Positions 7,252-15,486 of a stretch of 64,000 nt of DNA are shown piece by piece. The notes beneath the pieces are model-generated. The model saw only the letters and a list, made by a program, of their open reading frames with translations. It ran no database searches and was not told the DNA's origin. Position numbers and translations under genes: made by a program. Position 1 is the stretch's first letter. The number at the start of each line of letters is the position of its first letter. Location: positions 1 to 64,000 of the forward strand of contig DATLTN010000003.1 in the NCBI GenBank assembly GCA_035533595.1, read 5' to 3'. Origin of the DNA: Acidimicrobiales bacterium (lineage in GTDB: Bacteria; Actinomycetota; Acidimicrobiia; Acidimicrobiales; Bog-793).

Positions 7252-9087
7252 TCACGGGAGCACCTTCTCGAGGCTCGAGACGACGACTCCGGAGAACGAG
7301 GACTCCGACGCCGCGCTGCTTGGCCCGGGGTCGCTGTTCAGGATCTCCCGGACCCGGCCGTGCGGATCGATGAGATAGGCGATGTCGGCGTGCTGCACCA
7401 TCGCCCCGCCCGGCGCCACCGCCACCGCCACCGCCACGTCGTAGTTCGCCCACAGCCGCTGCAGCACGGGCACGGGGCCGGTGAGGTAGAGCCAGTTGGG
7501 GAGCGAGGAGAGGCCCTCGGTGGCATCGAAGGCCCGAATCGCGGCGAGCGAGTGGTAGAGCGGGTTGGCGACCACGGCGACGATCTCGACGCGCCCGGCG
7601 AGCGCGCCGAGCATCGCGTCGGCACGTTTCAGTTCCTGGGCGATCACGGGGCAGTCGGTGGTGCAGACGGGGTCGAGGAAGGTGAGCAGGACCGCCTTGC
7701 GGCGCAGGCTCGCCGCCGTCACCGTCGTGCCGCGCTGGTCCTGTAGGGAGAACGACAGCAGCGGGAAGTCGGCAGGGCTCGGCGCCCCGTCGATCGCCTC
7801 GGTGAGGATCGGGTCGGCCACCGGGTTGAGTGAGGCGACCGCCATCGGTACGGCGCCGAGGGCGAGGAGCACGACCGCGCCGAGCGCGGCGAGGCTGCGC
7901 AGCAGGAAGGCCGGACGATCGAGGAGCCCTGCGAGGCGCGCCCGCCACGGAACGCCCGGCGGAGGAGCCGCCGGCGCCGGGGCGGCCGCCGCGACGGCCG
8001 CCCCACGGGACGCGAGCAGGCCCGCCGTGGCCAAGAGGATGAACGGGAGCATCGTGTTGGGGTCGGTGCCGACACCCCCGAGAAAGCCGAGGTCCTCGAC
8101 GAGGACCCAGTCCGCGACGCACAGGACGGCGTTCGCGACCGTCGCCCACCGCAGCGCGCGGCGGCGGCCCGAGCAGAAGGCAAGGCCGACCGCCGCGAGG
8201 AGCACTACCGCGACGAGGTTCACGGCGAAGCCGTGCGCGCCGATGAGGTCGGAGAAGTCCCGGACGAGGCGCGCCAGCCACCCGGGCTGCGGGGTCGCAG
8301 CCATGTCGCGGATCATCCCGGTGAGCGTCCCCGGCGCGCCGCCGGGAAAGCTCCCCTGCCAGAAGCCGCGCCCCGGCCAGGCCTGCAGGAGCGCCATCGC
8401 GAGATAGAAGAGGCCCATCCCAAAGAGCAGCCGCCGGCCGAGTCGCGCCGTCCACGCCCCTTCCCGCAGGCAGACCAGCCCGCCCGCGACGGCGTAGACG
8501 AACGCCGCCCCCGGCGCCCCGAAGAGCCACGTCACCCCGCCGCCGAGGAGGCCGCCGAAGGACTCCCCGAAGGCCCACACCACGAGCCCCCAGGACATCG
8601 CCGCGAGGCCGGCGAAGCGCGACCACGCGCCGCGGGGCGCGACGAGGAGCAGCAGGCCGATCCCGACCTGGATCCACACCCCCGCCGCGGCGGCCGTCAC
8701 GGGGTGGTCGTTCCAGGTCGTCACCGACACCCCGGCGAGATGGCGCACCCAGGACGGTGAGCTCGCGCCCGCGGGGGCGATCACGCCGGAGGCGAAGCCG
8801 AGGGGCATCGAGGCCTGACCCTGCAGGACCCCGTCGAAGAGCCACAGGCAGCCGAAGCCGATCCGCAGGAGCCGCCGCGCCGCGGGCTCGGGAGCGACCA
8901 CCGCCTGCTGCCCGGCGACGTGCGGCGCGGCGGCGCGGCGGTAGGCCGCGGCGCGCAGCACGTTCCAGGCGATCGCGAGGAGCGCGAGGAACGCGATCGC
9001 GACGAGGCCCTGGCGCAGCAGGGCCGACTGGAAGGCGGCGACGATCGTCGGGTTGTGGGTGTTGAGGCTGGTGCCCATTCCGGGCAT
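7252..9087 (-). CDS. Polytopic membrane protein fused to a C-terminal SCO1/SenC copper-chaperone domain
   Basis: 611 aa. About the first 420 residues form some eight to nine membrane helices with Trp-rich loops; this part resembles uncharacterised actinobacterial membrane proteins and perhaps DoxX-like quinone-linked proteins. After a last helix ('LAALGAVVLLALGAVPMAV') a thioredoxin-fold domain follows with 'LLTFLDPVCTTDCPV' (the C-x3-C copper motif of SCO1) and a downstream His in 'HADIAYLIDPHGRVRE', also as in SCO1. SCO proteins deliver copper to CuA of cytochrome oxidase, and ctaG lies nearby at 9796. ATG at 9087 has AGGAG upstream. First gene of a three-gene operon. Domain calls are good; the fusion's role is inference. 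Confidence 0.82.
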   Translation of the reverse strand: MPGMGTSLNTHNPTIVAAFQSALLRQGLVAIAFLALLAIAWNVLRAAAYRRAAAPHVAGQQAVVAPEPAARRLLRIGFGCLWLFDGVLQGQASMPLGFASGVIAPAGASSPSWVRHLAGVSVTTWNDHPVTAAAAGVWIQVGIGLLLLVAPRGAWSRFAGLAAMSWGLVVWAFGESFGGLLGGGVTWLFGAPGAAFVYAVAGGLVCLREGAWTARLGRRLLFGMGLFYLAMALLQAWPGRGFWQGSFPGGAPGTLTGMIRDMAATPQPGWLARLVRDFSDLIGAHGFAVNLVAVVLLAAVGLAFCSGRRRALRWATVANAVLCVADWVLVEDLGFLGGVGTDPNTMLPFILLATAGLLASRGAAVAAAAPAPAAPPPGVPWRARLAGLLDRPAFLLRSLAALGAVVLLALGAVPMAVASLNPVADPILTEAIDGAPSPADFPLLSFSLQDQRGTTVTAASLRRKAVLLTFLDPVCTTDCPVIAQELKRADAMLGALAGRVEIVAVVANPLYHSLAAIRAFDATEGLSSLPNWLYLTGPVPVLQRLWANYDVAVAVAVAPGGAMVQHADIAYLIDPHGRVREILNSDPGPSSAASESSFSGVVVSSLEKVLP

Positions 9088-9136
9088 CGGCGACGCTCCT
9101 CTCGCGGCCCGCCGAAGGGCAGTCGCGGTGGGATAG

Positions 9137-9161
9137 AGACGGCGGCGGCGGCGAGAGTTCC
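9137..9161 (-). promoter_or_regulatory. ECF-type promoter for the SCO1-anti-sigma operon
   Basis: Reading the minus strand, GGAACT (9161-9156) is followed by CGTCT (9141-9137); GGAAC and GTCT are 16 nt apart. This fits the GGAAC/GAACTT - N16 - (C)GTCT/TCTRA pattern of many ECF sigma factors. It points at the gene starting at 9087, so the divergent sigma factor may drive its own anti-sigma operon. Confidence 0.5.
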
Positions 9162-9170
9162 CGCCCGTCT

Positions 9171-9198
9171 GGAAGGGCGCGCGCCCGCCCGTTACGGT
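9171..9198 (+). promoter_or_regulatory. Possible ECF-type promoter of the sigma gene
   Basis: GGAAG at 9171-9175 and GTTACGGT at 9191-9198 are about 15 nt apart, resembling GGAAC-N-GTT elements. TACGGT ends 8 nt before ATG 9207, so the message may be leaderless. Together with the opposite GGAAC-N16-GTCT element this suggests divergent autoregulation; the match is weaker than on the other strand. Confidence 0.35.
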
Positions 9199-9206
9199 CG
9201 GTGGCG

Positions 9207-9731
9207 ATGGACGAGATGAGCGCGCTGCTCGGCGCGGCGCGCGCCGGGAAGGCGGGCGCCTTCGAGGAGCTCATCGCCGCCAGTCGGCCCGAGCTCGGCC
9301 GCTTCTGCCGCTTCCTCGTCGGCCCCGACGAGGCCGAGGACGTGCTGCAGGAGGCCTACCTCGCGCTCTGGCGGGCGCTCCCGAGCTTCCGCGGCGAGTG
9401 CAGCGCCCGCAGCTGGCTCTTCCTCATCGTCCGCCGCAGCGCGCAGCGCCTCTCCGAACGGCGCGGCCGCGCCGCGCCGCGCCGCGCCGCGGTGATGCAG
9501 CCGCCCCCCGCCCCCGGCGCGCGCCTCGAGCTCGTCGAGCTGCTCGCGACCCTCGACGCCGATCGGCGGAGCGCCTTCGCCCTCACCCAGCTCCTCGGCT
9601 TCTCCTACGCCGAGGCGGCCGCGATCGCCGAGTGCCCGGTGGGCACGATCCGCTCGCGTGTCGCGCGCGCCCGGGAGGAGCTCAGCGCGCGGCTGCTCGG
9701 CGAGGGCGTAGCGCCTGCGCTCGGCGCCTGA
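9207..9731 (+). CDS. ECF-family RNA polymerase sigma factor
   Basis: About 174 aa, normal for a minimal ECF sigma with only regions 2 and 4. Region 2 is seen as 'EDVLQEAYLALWRALPSF' with 'SWLFLIVRR'; region 4 as 'SYAEAAAIAECPVGTIRSR', the helix-turn-helix that reads the -35 element. No extra C-terminal domain is present. I start at ATG 9207 because TACGGT lies 8 nt upstream; GTG 9201 is the alternative. It is divergent from the SCO1/secreted protein/ZAS operon and upstream of ctaG, which suggests control of copper or respiratory-chain assembly genes. The exact ECF subgroup cannot be named by eye. Confidence 0.9.
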   Translation: MDEMSALLGAARAGKAGAFEELIAASRPELGRFCRFLVGPDEAEDVLQEAYLALWRALPSFRGECSARSWLFLIVRRSAQRLSERRGRAAPRRAAVMQPPPAPGARLELVELLATLDADRRSAFALTQLLGFSYAEAAAIAECPVGTIRSRVARAREELSARLLGEGVAPALGA

Positions 9732-9795
9732 GGCGCCGGAGTCGCCCGCCACGGGGGCCAGTAACCTTGCCTCGGAGGTCGCGTTGGGAGGCGGG

Positions 9796-10779
9796 ATGGC
9801 GCAGATGCAGGGGATGAGCCCGGTCCGCTTCACGCTCGGCAACACCTTCACCCACTGGGTGTGGAGCCCGTTCCCGCTCGCCGTCCTCGTCGTCCTCGTC
9901 CTCATCGGCACCTGGTACCTGCGCGCCGACTGGCTCCTCGCCACCCGCGGGCGGCGCTGGCCGGCGGGGCGGCGGGCGTCCTTCTTCGGAGGACTGCTGG
10001 CGATCGAGCTCGCGATCGGCTCCCCGGTCGCCGCCTACACGATGCGCTACTTCCAGGCGCACGTGATCCAGCACCTGCTCCTCATGGTGGTGGCGCCGCC
10101 CCTCCTCGCGCTCGGCGCCCCCTCGACGCTGCTGCTGCAGACCGCCTCCCGACGCACCAAGGAGCGCTGGCTCGGCGTCCTCCGCTCGTCGTGGTTCGCG
10201 CTACTGAGCCACCCGTTCACCAGCTGGTTCCTCTACTTCGGGGTGATGATCCTCTTCTTCTTGACCTCGCTCATCAACACGGCGATGAACCACATGGCCC
10301 TGATGGACGTGATCAACGTGGTCTTCCTCGTCGGCGCCACCTTGTACTGGTGGCCGATGGTCGGCGTCGACCCGATCATCCACTGGAAGATGGGCTACGG
10401 CGCCCGGATGCTGAACATCCTTCTCGGCTCGGCGATCGAGGCCTTCCTCGGGGTCGCGATCCTCGCGATGACCCACCCCATGGCTTCGATGTACAGCCTC
10501 TCGAGCACCCACTCGGGCGGGGCGCTGCTCTGGGTCTCGACCGAGGTGGTGACGCTCGCCGCCTTCATCCCGATCTACTTCCAGTGGATGCGCTCCGAGG
10601 ACCGCGCCGCGGCGCGCGCCGACGCGCGCGCCGAGCGGGTGGCGGCCGAACCCGCTAATGCGGTCCCGGCGAACCCCTCCGCGCCGCGCTCGGCCTGGGA
10701 GGCTGCCTTCTTCGCGAAGGCGGGCGACCTCCCCGCCGTGACACGCGCCTCCGCGCCCGGCGAGGCCCCCACCGCCTGA
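9796..10779 (+). CDS. ctaG: Cytochrome c oxidase assembly factor CtaG-like (caa3_CtaG) membrane protein
   Basis: About 327 aa with roughly seven membrane helices. Conserved features of the caa3_CtaG family are visible: 'HVIQHLLLMVVAPPLLALGAP' with the His pair, 'MNHMALMD', and 'YWWPMVGVDP'. Members help insert copper into CuB of haem-copper oxidases. The C-terminal ~70 residues are Ala/Arg-rich and soluble. ATG 9796 has GGGAGG very close upstream; TTG 9784, with CGGAGG 6 nt before it, is an equally possible start. TAACCT at about 9763 may be the -10 box. It lies just after the ECF sigma gene on the same strand. Confidence 0.85.
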   Translation: MAQMQGMSPVRFTLGNTFTHWVWSPFPLAVLVVLVLIGTWYLRADWLLATRGRRWPAGRRASFFGGLLAIELAIGSPVAAYTMRYFQAHVIQHLLLMVVAPPLLALGAPSTLLLQTASRRTKERWLGVLRSSWFALLSHPFTSWFLYFGVMILFFLTSLINTAMNHMALMDVINVVFLVGATLYWWPMVGVDPIIHWKMGYGARMLNILLGSAIEAFLGVAILAMTHPMASMYSLSSTHSGGALLWVSTEVVTLAAFIPIYFQWMRSEDRAAARADARAERVAAEPANAVPANPSAPRSAWEAAFFAKAGDLPAVTRASAPGEAPTA

Positions 10780-10817
10780 CCCGGCGGCGCCCGCGAGGTG
10801 CGGCCTAACCTCGGGAC

Positions 10818-11756
10818 ATGGACTACCGAACCTTTGGCCGGACCGGCCTACGCGTCAGCGTCGCCGGCATCGGAGCAGGGGGTGCGAGCCGCCTCGGGCT
10901 GTCGTACGGCGGCAGCGAGGAGCAGGCGATCGCCGTCATGCACCGCGCCATCGACCTCGGCATCAACTACTTCGACACCGCCGAGTCGTACCAGACCGAG
11001 GAGGTCGTCGGACGGGCGCTCGCCGGTCACCGTGACGAGGTGGTGATCTCCTCCAAGATCGCCCCCTTCCACCCCGACGGCGTGATGCTCACCCGTGCCG
11101 AGCTGCGCGAGGCGGTGGAGGCGGCGCTCACCAAGCTCCAGACCGAGGTCGTCGACGTCTACCACCTGCACCGGCCGTCCCTCGAGCACTACGACTACTG
11201 CCGGAACGAGCTCGTCCCCGAGCTCGAGGCGATGCGCGACGAGGGCAAGCTGCGCTTCCTCGCCCTCTCGGAGAGCACGAGCCTCGACAACCGTCACTCG
11301 ATGCTGCACCGCGCCGTCGAGGACGACTGCTGGGACGTGATCATGACCGGCTTCAACCTCTTCAACCAGAGCGCGCGCGACGAGGTCTTCCCCGGCACGA
11401 TCGAGAAGGGCGTCGCCGTCGAGATCATGGGAGCGGCACGCGGCCCGTTCAGCCGCCCGGAGGTCCTCGGCGGCGAGGTCGCCCGCCTCGTCAGCGCCGG
11501 AGAGCTCGACCCCTCCAAGGTCGACCCCGAGCAGCCCCTCTCGTTCCTCGACGCCGCGCCCGGCGTGGACTCGATGGCCGACGCCTCCTACCGCTTCGCG
11601 GCGCACGAGCCGGGCGTCAACGTGGTGCTCATCGGGACCGGCAAGATCGAGCACCTCGAGGAGAACGTCGCCGCCCTCTCCGGCGGCCCGCTGCCGGACG
11701 CGGTGCGCGAGGTGATGGTCGAGGGCTACGGCCACCTCGCCCTCGGGCGGGGCTGA
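10818..11756 (+). CDS. Aldo/keto reductase family oxidoreductase
   Basis: 312 aa TIM-barrel NAD(P)H-dependent carbonyl reductase. Signatures seen: 'MDYRTFGRTGLRVSVAGIG' at the start, 'YFDTAESY' (Asp and Tyr of the catalytic set), 'VISSKIAP' (Lys) and 'DVYHLHRP' (His). The C-terminal 'VVLIGTGKIEHLEENVAAL' is the cofactor-binding end. The start is probably leaderless: TAACCT at 10806-10811 lies 6 nt before ATG with no ribosome site. It is a separate unit between ctaG and the convergent aromatic genes. Substrate unknown. Confidence 0.9.
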   Translation: MDYRTFGRTGLRVSVAGIGAGGASRLGLSYGGSEEQAIAVMHRAIDLGINYFDTAESYQTEEVVGRALAGHRDEVVISSKIAPFHPDGVMLTRAELREAVEAALTKLQTEVVDVYHLHRPSLEHYDYCRNELVPELEAMRDEGKLRFLALSESTSLDNRHSMLHRAVEDDCWDVIMTGFNLFNQSARDEVFPGTIEKGVAVEIMGAARGPFSRPEVLGGEVARLVSAGELDPSKVDPEQPLSFLDAAPGVDSMADASYRFAAHEPGVNVVLIGTGKIEHLEENVAALSGGPLPDAVREVMVEGYGHLALGRG

Positions 11757-11760
11757 GCGC

Positions 11761-11774
11761 GGCCCCCGAGGGCC
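11761..11774. terminator. Bidirectional hairpin between convergent genes
   Basis: GGCCC-CCGA-GGGCC occupies the gap between the aldo/keto reductase stop (11756) and the decarboxylase-like stop (11775). A 5-bp GC stem with a 4-nt loop and no U-tract, as is common in GC-rich actinobacteria. Confidence 0.5.
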
Positions 11775-12770
11775 CTACAGCTCGAGCGTCGGTGGGTAGA
11801 AGATCTCGTCGAGCTGCATCCGCCGCGCCGTGAGGCCCTGCTCGAAGGAGTAGTCGGCGAGGGTCTCGAGCGTCTGCCGGTTGGCGATCACCCCGTACGG
11901 GAAGAGGTCGGCCTCGAGCTCGGCGGCGGTCGCCGCGTCGATCGTCCCCGAGGCGAGCGCCGGCTCGAGCGAGGCCCGCCACTCGGCCGTGCCGAGGTCC
12001 TTCGCCGCGAGGAAGGCCGAGTAGAGGTTGAGCGCCACCCACGGGTGCGCTTCGAGGACGTCACGGCGCACCACCGCGCCGTGGTTGATCGGGTAGATCC
12101 CCGTCTTCTTGAAGTAGCGGATCCCCTCGGCCTCGGGGTCGGGGAAGAGCGGGCGCACCGTCGATCCGGGATTGAACTGCGTGGTGCTCCGGTCGACGAG
12201 GTTGGTGTTGCTCCCGAGGTAGTGCAGGGCTCCGTCGAGCTCGCCGGACTGCAGCATCTTCCCCATGTCGGTGTCGCGGGGGATGTACTCCAGGCGCACG
12301 CCCTCGGGGGGCTGGAAGCCGGTCATCCCACCGTGGCTCTTCTCCGGTGGGCGCTCCATGAACCAGTGCACGTCGCGGGGGTCGAGGCCGAACTCGTGCT
12401 GCAGGATCCCCCGCGCCCAGAGCGCGGCCGTCTGCTGGTACTCCGGGACGCCGATGCGCTTGCCGGCGAAGTCGGCCGGGGAGTTGATCCCCGCGTCCTC
12501 GCGGGCGAGCGCGCCGACGTGGAAGAAGCGCCGCGAGGTGAAGATCGGGAGGCCGACCCACGTGCGGTCGCCCTTGGAGAGCGCGATCAAAAGGCTCGAC
12601 ATCGAGAGCTCGGAGACCTGGAACTCCTTGAAGCCGAGCTGGCGCCAGGCGAGCTCGGACATGCCGACGGCGGTGGTCTGCAGCTCGAGGCCCTGCGGCT
12701 TGATCCGTCCGTCGAGGACCGGGCGCGAGCGGGGGTTGCTCGCGAAACCGAGGCTGAGGGTGAGGGGCAC
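11775..12770 (-). CDS. 4,5-dihydroxyphthalate decarboxylase-like protein (copy 1)
   Basis: 331 aa, no signal peptide, no membrane helix. The fold is of the periplasmic-binding/NMT1-like type used by the 4,5-dihydroxyphthalate decarboxylase family: 'FASNPRSRPVLDGRIKPQGL' at the start, 'GVPEYQQTAALWARGIL', 'LHYLGSNTNLVDRS' and the C-terminal 'SFEQGLTARRMQLDEIF'. The founding enzyme converts 4,5-dihydroxyphthalate to protocatechuate. Start GTG 12770 has AGGAGAG upstream. It follows the extradiol dioxygenase gene by 27 bp on the same strand, so decarboxylation then ring cleavage fits. A close paralogue is at 18713. Family sure; actual substrate inferred. Confidence 0.78.
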   Translation of the reverse strand: MPLTLSLGFASNPRSRPVLDGRIKPQGLELQTTAVGMSELAWRQLGFKEFQVSELSMSSLLIALSKGDRTWVGLPIFTSRRFFHVGALAREDAGINSPADFAGKRIGVPEYQQTAALWARGILQHEFGLDPRDVHWFMERPPEKSHGGMTGFQPPEGVRLEYIPRDTDMGKMLQSGELDGALHYLGSNTNLVDRSTTQFNPGSTVRPLFPDPEAEGIRYFKKTGIYPINHGAVVRRDVLEAHPWVALNLYSAFLAAKDLGTAEWRASLEPALASGTIDAATAAELEADLFPYGVIANRQTLETLADYSFEQGLTARRMQLDEIFYPPTLEL

Positions 12771-12797
12771 GGAATCTCTCCTGTCTCGCGGCCGCGC

Positions 12798-13781
12798 TTA
12801 CGCGGGCTTCCAGTAGCCGAAGGCGTTCCCGACCGGCGAGGCGTAGATCGGGATGTAGTCGAGGACGACCGAGGGCTCGCCCTCGATCACGCCCGCCGCG
12901 GCGATCCAGCAGAGCGTCTCGCGGCTTCCTCCCTGCGGGCCGGTCGGCGAGGGGAGACCGGTGACGCCGCGGCGGACGACCGTGGTGTCCTGGCTCGGAT
13001 CGTCGGAGGAGACGCGGTAGCCGTCGAAGAGCTCCACCCAGGACGCGACGTCCCCGGCCGTGAGGTACTCGAGGCCGAGCTGGTCGAACTCCTCGTTCAA
13101 CCAGGAGCGCTCCTGGCGGGGCGTGTGCCACAGCCCCCCCGAGCCGATGACCACGACGCGCAGCTCCTCGGGGTACTCCTCGATGAGGCGCCGCACGGCG
13201 CGCCCCACCTCCGCACAGCGCTTCGCGCTGATCTGCGGCGCGTAGTAGGCGTTCAACAGCACCGGCACCGTCGGGATCTCGTAGTCGGTGAAGAAGCCGA
13301 GCGGGAGCATCACCGCGTGCGACATCCCCCGTTCGGGGCGCGGGTTGTCGAGCATGAACGCGGGGTCGAAGCCCGCGCCGAGCAGCCCGGTCAGCAGGTG
13401 GGTGGCGAAAGCGGGGTGGCCGGGGGCGTCGGGGTGCAGCTTGTCGGGGTGGACGTCGTGGTCGGCGGGGCGTGGCCCCGGGCGGGCGGCCATGCGCTCG
13501 CCGAGGTAGACGGCGAGGGCCGGATGATTGTCGAAGGCGAAGCACTCCTCCTGGTCGTCGCCCATGACGACGAGGAGGTCGGGGCGGAGCTCGGCGAGCT
13601 TGGCCCGCAGCGCCCGCTTGCCGGCGACGGTACGCGCCCACTTCGCGTCCATCTCCTCCTGGCTCTCGAAGGGGACGTCCTCGCGGAAGGTGCGGCCCTC
13701 GCGCAGCGCCGGCCAGCCGCTCGAGGGGATCGAGGTGCAACCCCCGTGCGACGTGAACAGCACCCCCACCAGTTCGGCCAT
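12798..13781 (-). CDS. Class III (LigB-type) extradiol ring-cleavage dioxygenase
   Basis: 327 aa. The N-terminus has 'TSHGGCTSIPS', with the first iron-ligand His, and 'VVMGDDQEECFAFDNHPAL' with further conserved residues of the LigB/protocatechuate 4,5-dioxygenase family; 'VIGSGGLWHTPRQ' is the second conserved His loop. These non-haem Fe(II) enzymes open catechol-type rings next to the hydroxyls. ATG 13781 has GGGGAGGGGAG upstream, and TACGCT about 50 nt upstream is a plausible -10. First gene of a two-gene operon with the decarboxylase-like gene. Substrate (protocatechuate, gallate or another) is not decidable here. Confidence 0.85.
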   Translation of the reverse strand: MAELVGVLFTSHGGCTSIPSSGWPALREGRTFREDVPFESQEEMDAKWARTVAGKRALRAKLAELRPDLLVVMGDDQEECFAFDNHPALAVYLGERMAARPGPRPADHDVHPDKLHPDAPGHPAFATHLLTGLLGAGFDPAFMLDNPRPERGMSHAVMLPLGFFTDYEIPTVPVLLNAYYAPQISAKRCAEVGRAVRRLIEEYPEELRVVVIGSGGLWHTPRQERSWLNEEFDQLGLEYLTAGDVASWVELFDGYRVSSDDPSQDTTVVRRGVTGLPSPTGPQGGSRETLCWIAAAGVIEGEPSVVLDYIPIYASPVGNAFGYWKPA

Positions 13782-13854
13782 CGGTCTCCCCTCCCCGCAT
13801 CGCGAGACGCGAGCGAGCGTACTCAGCGCGCGCCGCGACCTCCCTGGCCGGTGG

Positions 13855-14613
13855 CTACTCGGCGAAGGTGATCACCGCGAGGACCGCGCCGACGGGATCC
13901 TGGATCACCGAGAAGCGCCCCGCCGGGCTGGCGAAGGGGGGGACGAGCACCTCGGCACCGAGCGCCTCGGCGCGCCGCACCGCGTCGTCGCAGTCCACGA
14001 CCGAGAAGTAGACGAGCCAGAAGGCGGACGTCTCGGACGGCACCGAGGGGGGCATCGCCATCATCCCCGCGACCGACTGCCCCTCGCGGAGCCACTCGGT
14101 GTAGGCGATCCCCCCGAAGTCGCTCGTCCGCTCCTCCCAGCCGAACAGCGACTGGTAGAAGGGCTTGGCCACCTCGGTGGCGGTGGTCTGCAGCTCGTTC
14201 CAGCAGAAGGCGCCCGGCTCGTTGACGAGCTCGGCACCCTCCGCCACGCCCGCCTGCCAGACCGAGACCGGCGCCCCCGAGGGGTCGACGAGGCCGGCCA
14301 TCCGCCCCCGCTCGCCGACGTCCATCGGCGGGAAGCGGACGCTGCCGCCGGCCGCGAGCGCAGCGGCCGCGGCCACCTCGACGTCGGCGACCGTGACGTA
14401 GGTGTTCCACAGGCTCGGCTCGTCGGCCGAGGGGGCCGGTGACGCTCCGGCGACGAGGCGCCCGTCCTTCAAGAAGAACGAGTAGCCATCGCCGCCCTCG
14501 ACCTCCCGCACGTCCCAGTCGAACAGGTCGAGGTAGAAGGCGCGCGTCCGGGGAAGGTCCGTCGACACGACGTCCACCCAGGAGGGCGTGCCGACCGGGA
14601 ACTGCTCCGCCAT
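13855..14613 (-). CDS. Two-domain VOC (glyoxalase/bleomycin-resistance) family protein
   Basis: 252 aa made of two similar ~120-residue halves. Each starts with a 'W.DV.STD...FY..LF.WD/WE' pattern ('PSWVDVVSTDLPRTRAFYLD', then 'FCWNELQTT..PFYQSLFGWE') and ends in a Pro/Gly-rich strand ('PFASPAGRFSVIQDPVGAVL'). This matches the actinobacterial tandem glyoxalase-fold proteins of the CFP30B type. The VOC fold can bind metals, drugs or aldehyde adducts; no specific activity can be assigned. ATG 14613 has a GGAG-type site upstream and TACACT further up as a possible -10. Confidence 0.85.
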   Translation of the reverse strand: MAEQFPVGTPSWVDVVSTDLPRTRAFYLDLFDWDVREVEGGDGYSFFLKDGRLVAGASPAPSADEPSLWNTYVTVADVEVAAAAALAAGGSVRFPPMDVGERGRMAGLVDPSGAPVSVWQAGVAEGAELVNEPGAFCWNELQTTATEVAKPFYQSLFGWEERTSDFGGIAYTEWLREGQSVAGMMAMPPSVPSETSAFWLVYFSVVDCDDAVRRAEALGAEVLVPPFASPAGRFSVIQDPVGAVLAVITFAE

Positions 14614-14692
14614 CTCGCTCCTTCGCGCTCTCTTCCGCCCGCTCAGTGACGCCGAGTGTACGAGGCGACCCGCGCGTGGCGCGGCGTCGGAG

Positions 14693-15436
14693 TCAGGCGA
14701 GTCGGCGGTAGAGGGTGACGAGGGCGTGGTAGCCGATCGCCACCGGTCCCTCGTCGGGGAGGAAGGCGCGCACCTCGGCGGTCACCTCCTCGCGCACCGC
14801 GGCGGTCGGGGCGATGTAGCTCATCGAGAGCGCGAGGGCGAGGACCTCCTCGGGCAAGAGCTGGTGGACGTGCGGCACGTCGGCCCGGCGGGCGAGCGTG
14901 AACAGGGCGGAGCGGGCAAAGAGATGGTCGGCCGAGGACTGGCGACTGAGGTCGACCGGCCGCCTCTTGGTGAGCACGTCCTCGAGGGCGGCGCCGAGCG
15001 GGTCGTCGGTGTCGCGGCGGTTGGAGACGAGGGCGAAGAGGCCGCCGGGCTTGAGGACGCGGGCGAACTCGGCGATCGCCTCGTCGTCGGCAAACCAGTG
15101 AAAGGCGGTGGCCGCCGAGATGAGGTCGACCGAGGAAGCGGTGAAGGGGAGGCCGTGCGCCTCGCCGTTGATCGCGTGCACCCTCGGGTGCGCGGCGGCC
15201 AGCTCGCGGATCATCGAGGCGACCGGCTCGACGGCGAGCACCTCCGCGCCGGTCTCGGCGAGGAGGGCGGAGAACTTGCCCGTCCCCGCCCCCACGTCGA
15301 CGAGGCGGGAGCTCGGGCCGAGCGGCCGCTCCGCGGAGATCTCCGCGAGCAACGCCTCGGGATAGGTGGGACGCCCCTGCTGGTAGGCGGTGGCGGCCGC
15401 GGCGAAGCCGGTCGCTGCCTGGTCGGGGACCCGCAC
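14693..15436 (-). CDS. SAM-dependent class I methyltransferase
   Basis: 247 aa. Methyltransferase motif I is 'LVDVGAGTGKFSALLAETGA', followed by 'VLAVEPVASMIREL' (acidic end of strand 2), 'ATAFHWFADDEAIAEFARVL' and 'PGGLFALVSNR'. This is the methyltransferase-11/25 type that often methylates small molecules. GTG 15436 is the start; no clear ribosome site. Divergent from the phosphodiesterase gene at 15487 with about 50 bp between. The related protein at 26479 has a similar layout but is not adjacent. Substrate unknown. Confidence 0.85.
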   Translation of the reverse strand: MRVPDQAATGFAAAATAYQQGRPTYPEALLAEISAERPLGPSSRLVDVGAGTGKFSALLAETGAEVLAVEPVASMIRELAAAHPRVHAINGEAHGLPFTASSVDLISAATAFHWFADDEAIAEFARVLKPGGLFALVSNRRDTDDPLGAALEDVLTKRRPVDLSRQSSADHLFARSALFTLARRADVPHVHQLLPEEVLALALSMSYIAPTAAVREEVTAEVRAFLPDEGPVAIGYHALVTLYRRLA

Positions 15437-15486
15437 GCCGGCGATTCTTGCCGAAACGCCGCCCCTCTACCTCCTACCCTCGCGTC

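Noticed and set aside
6119-9274. A single very long minus-strand open frame continuing from the secreted protein through the SCO1-type gene
   Set aside because: Upstream of 7255 it is in a different frame from the SCO1-type gene and reads as Arg/Pro/Ala-rich nonsense; high GC leaves stops rare. Only its 6119-7240 part has a signal peptide and protein-like composition.
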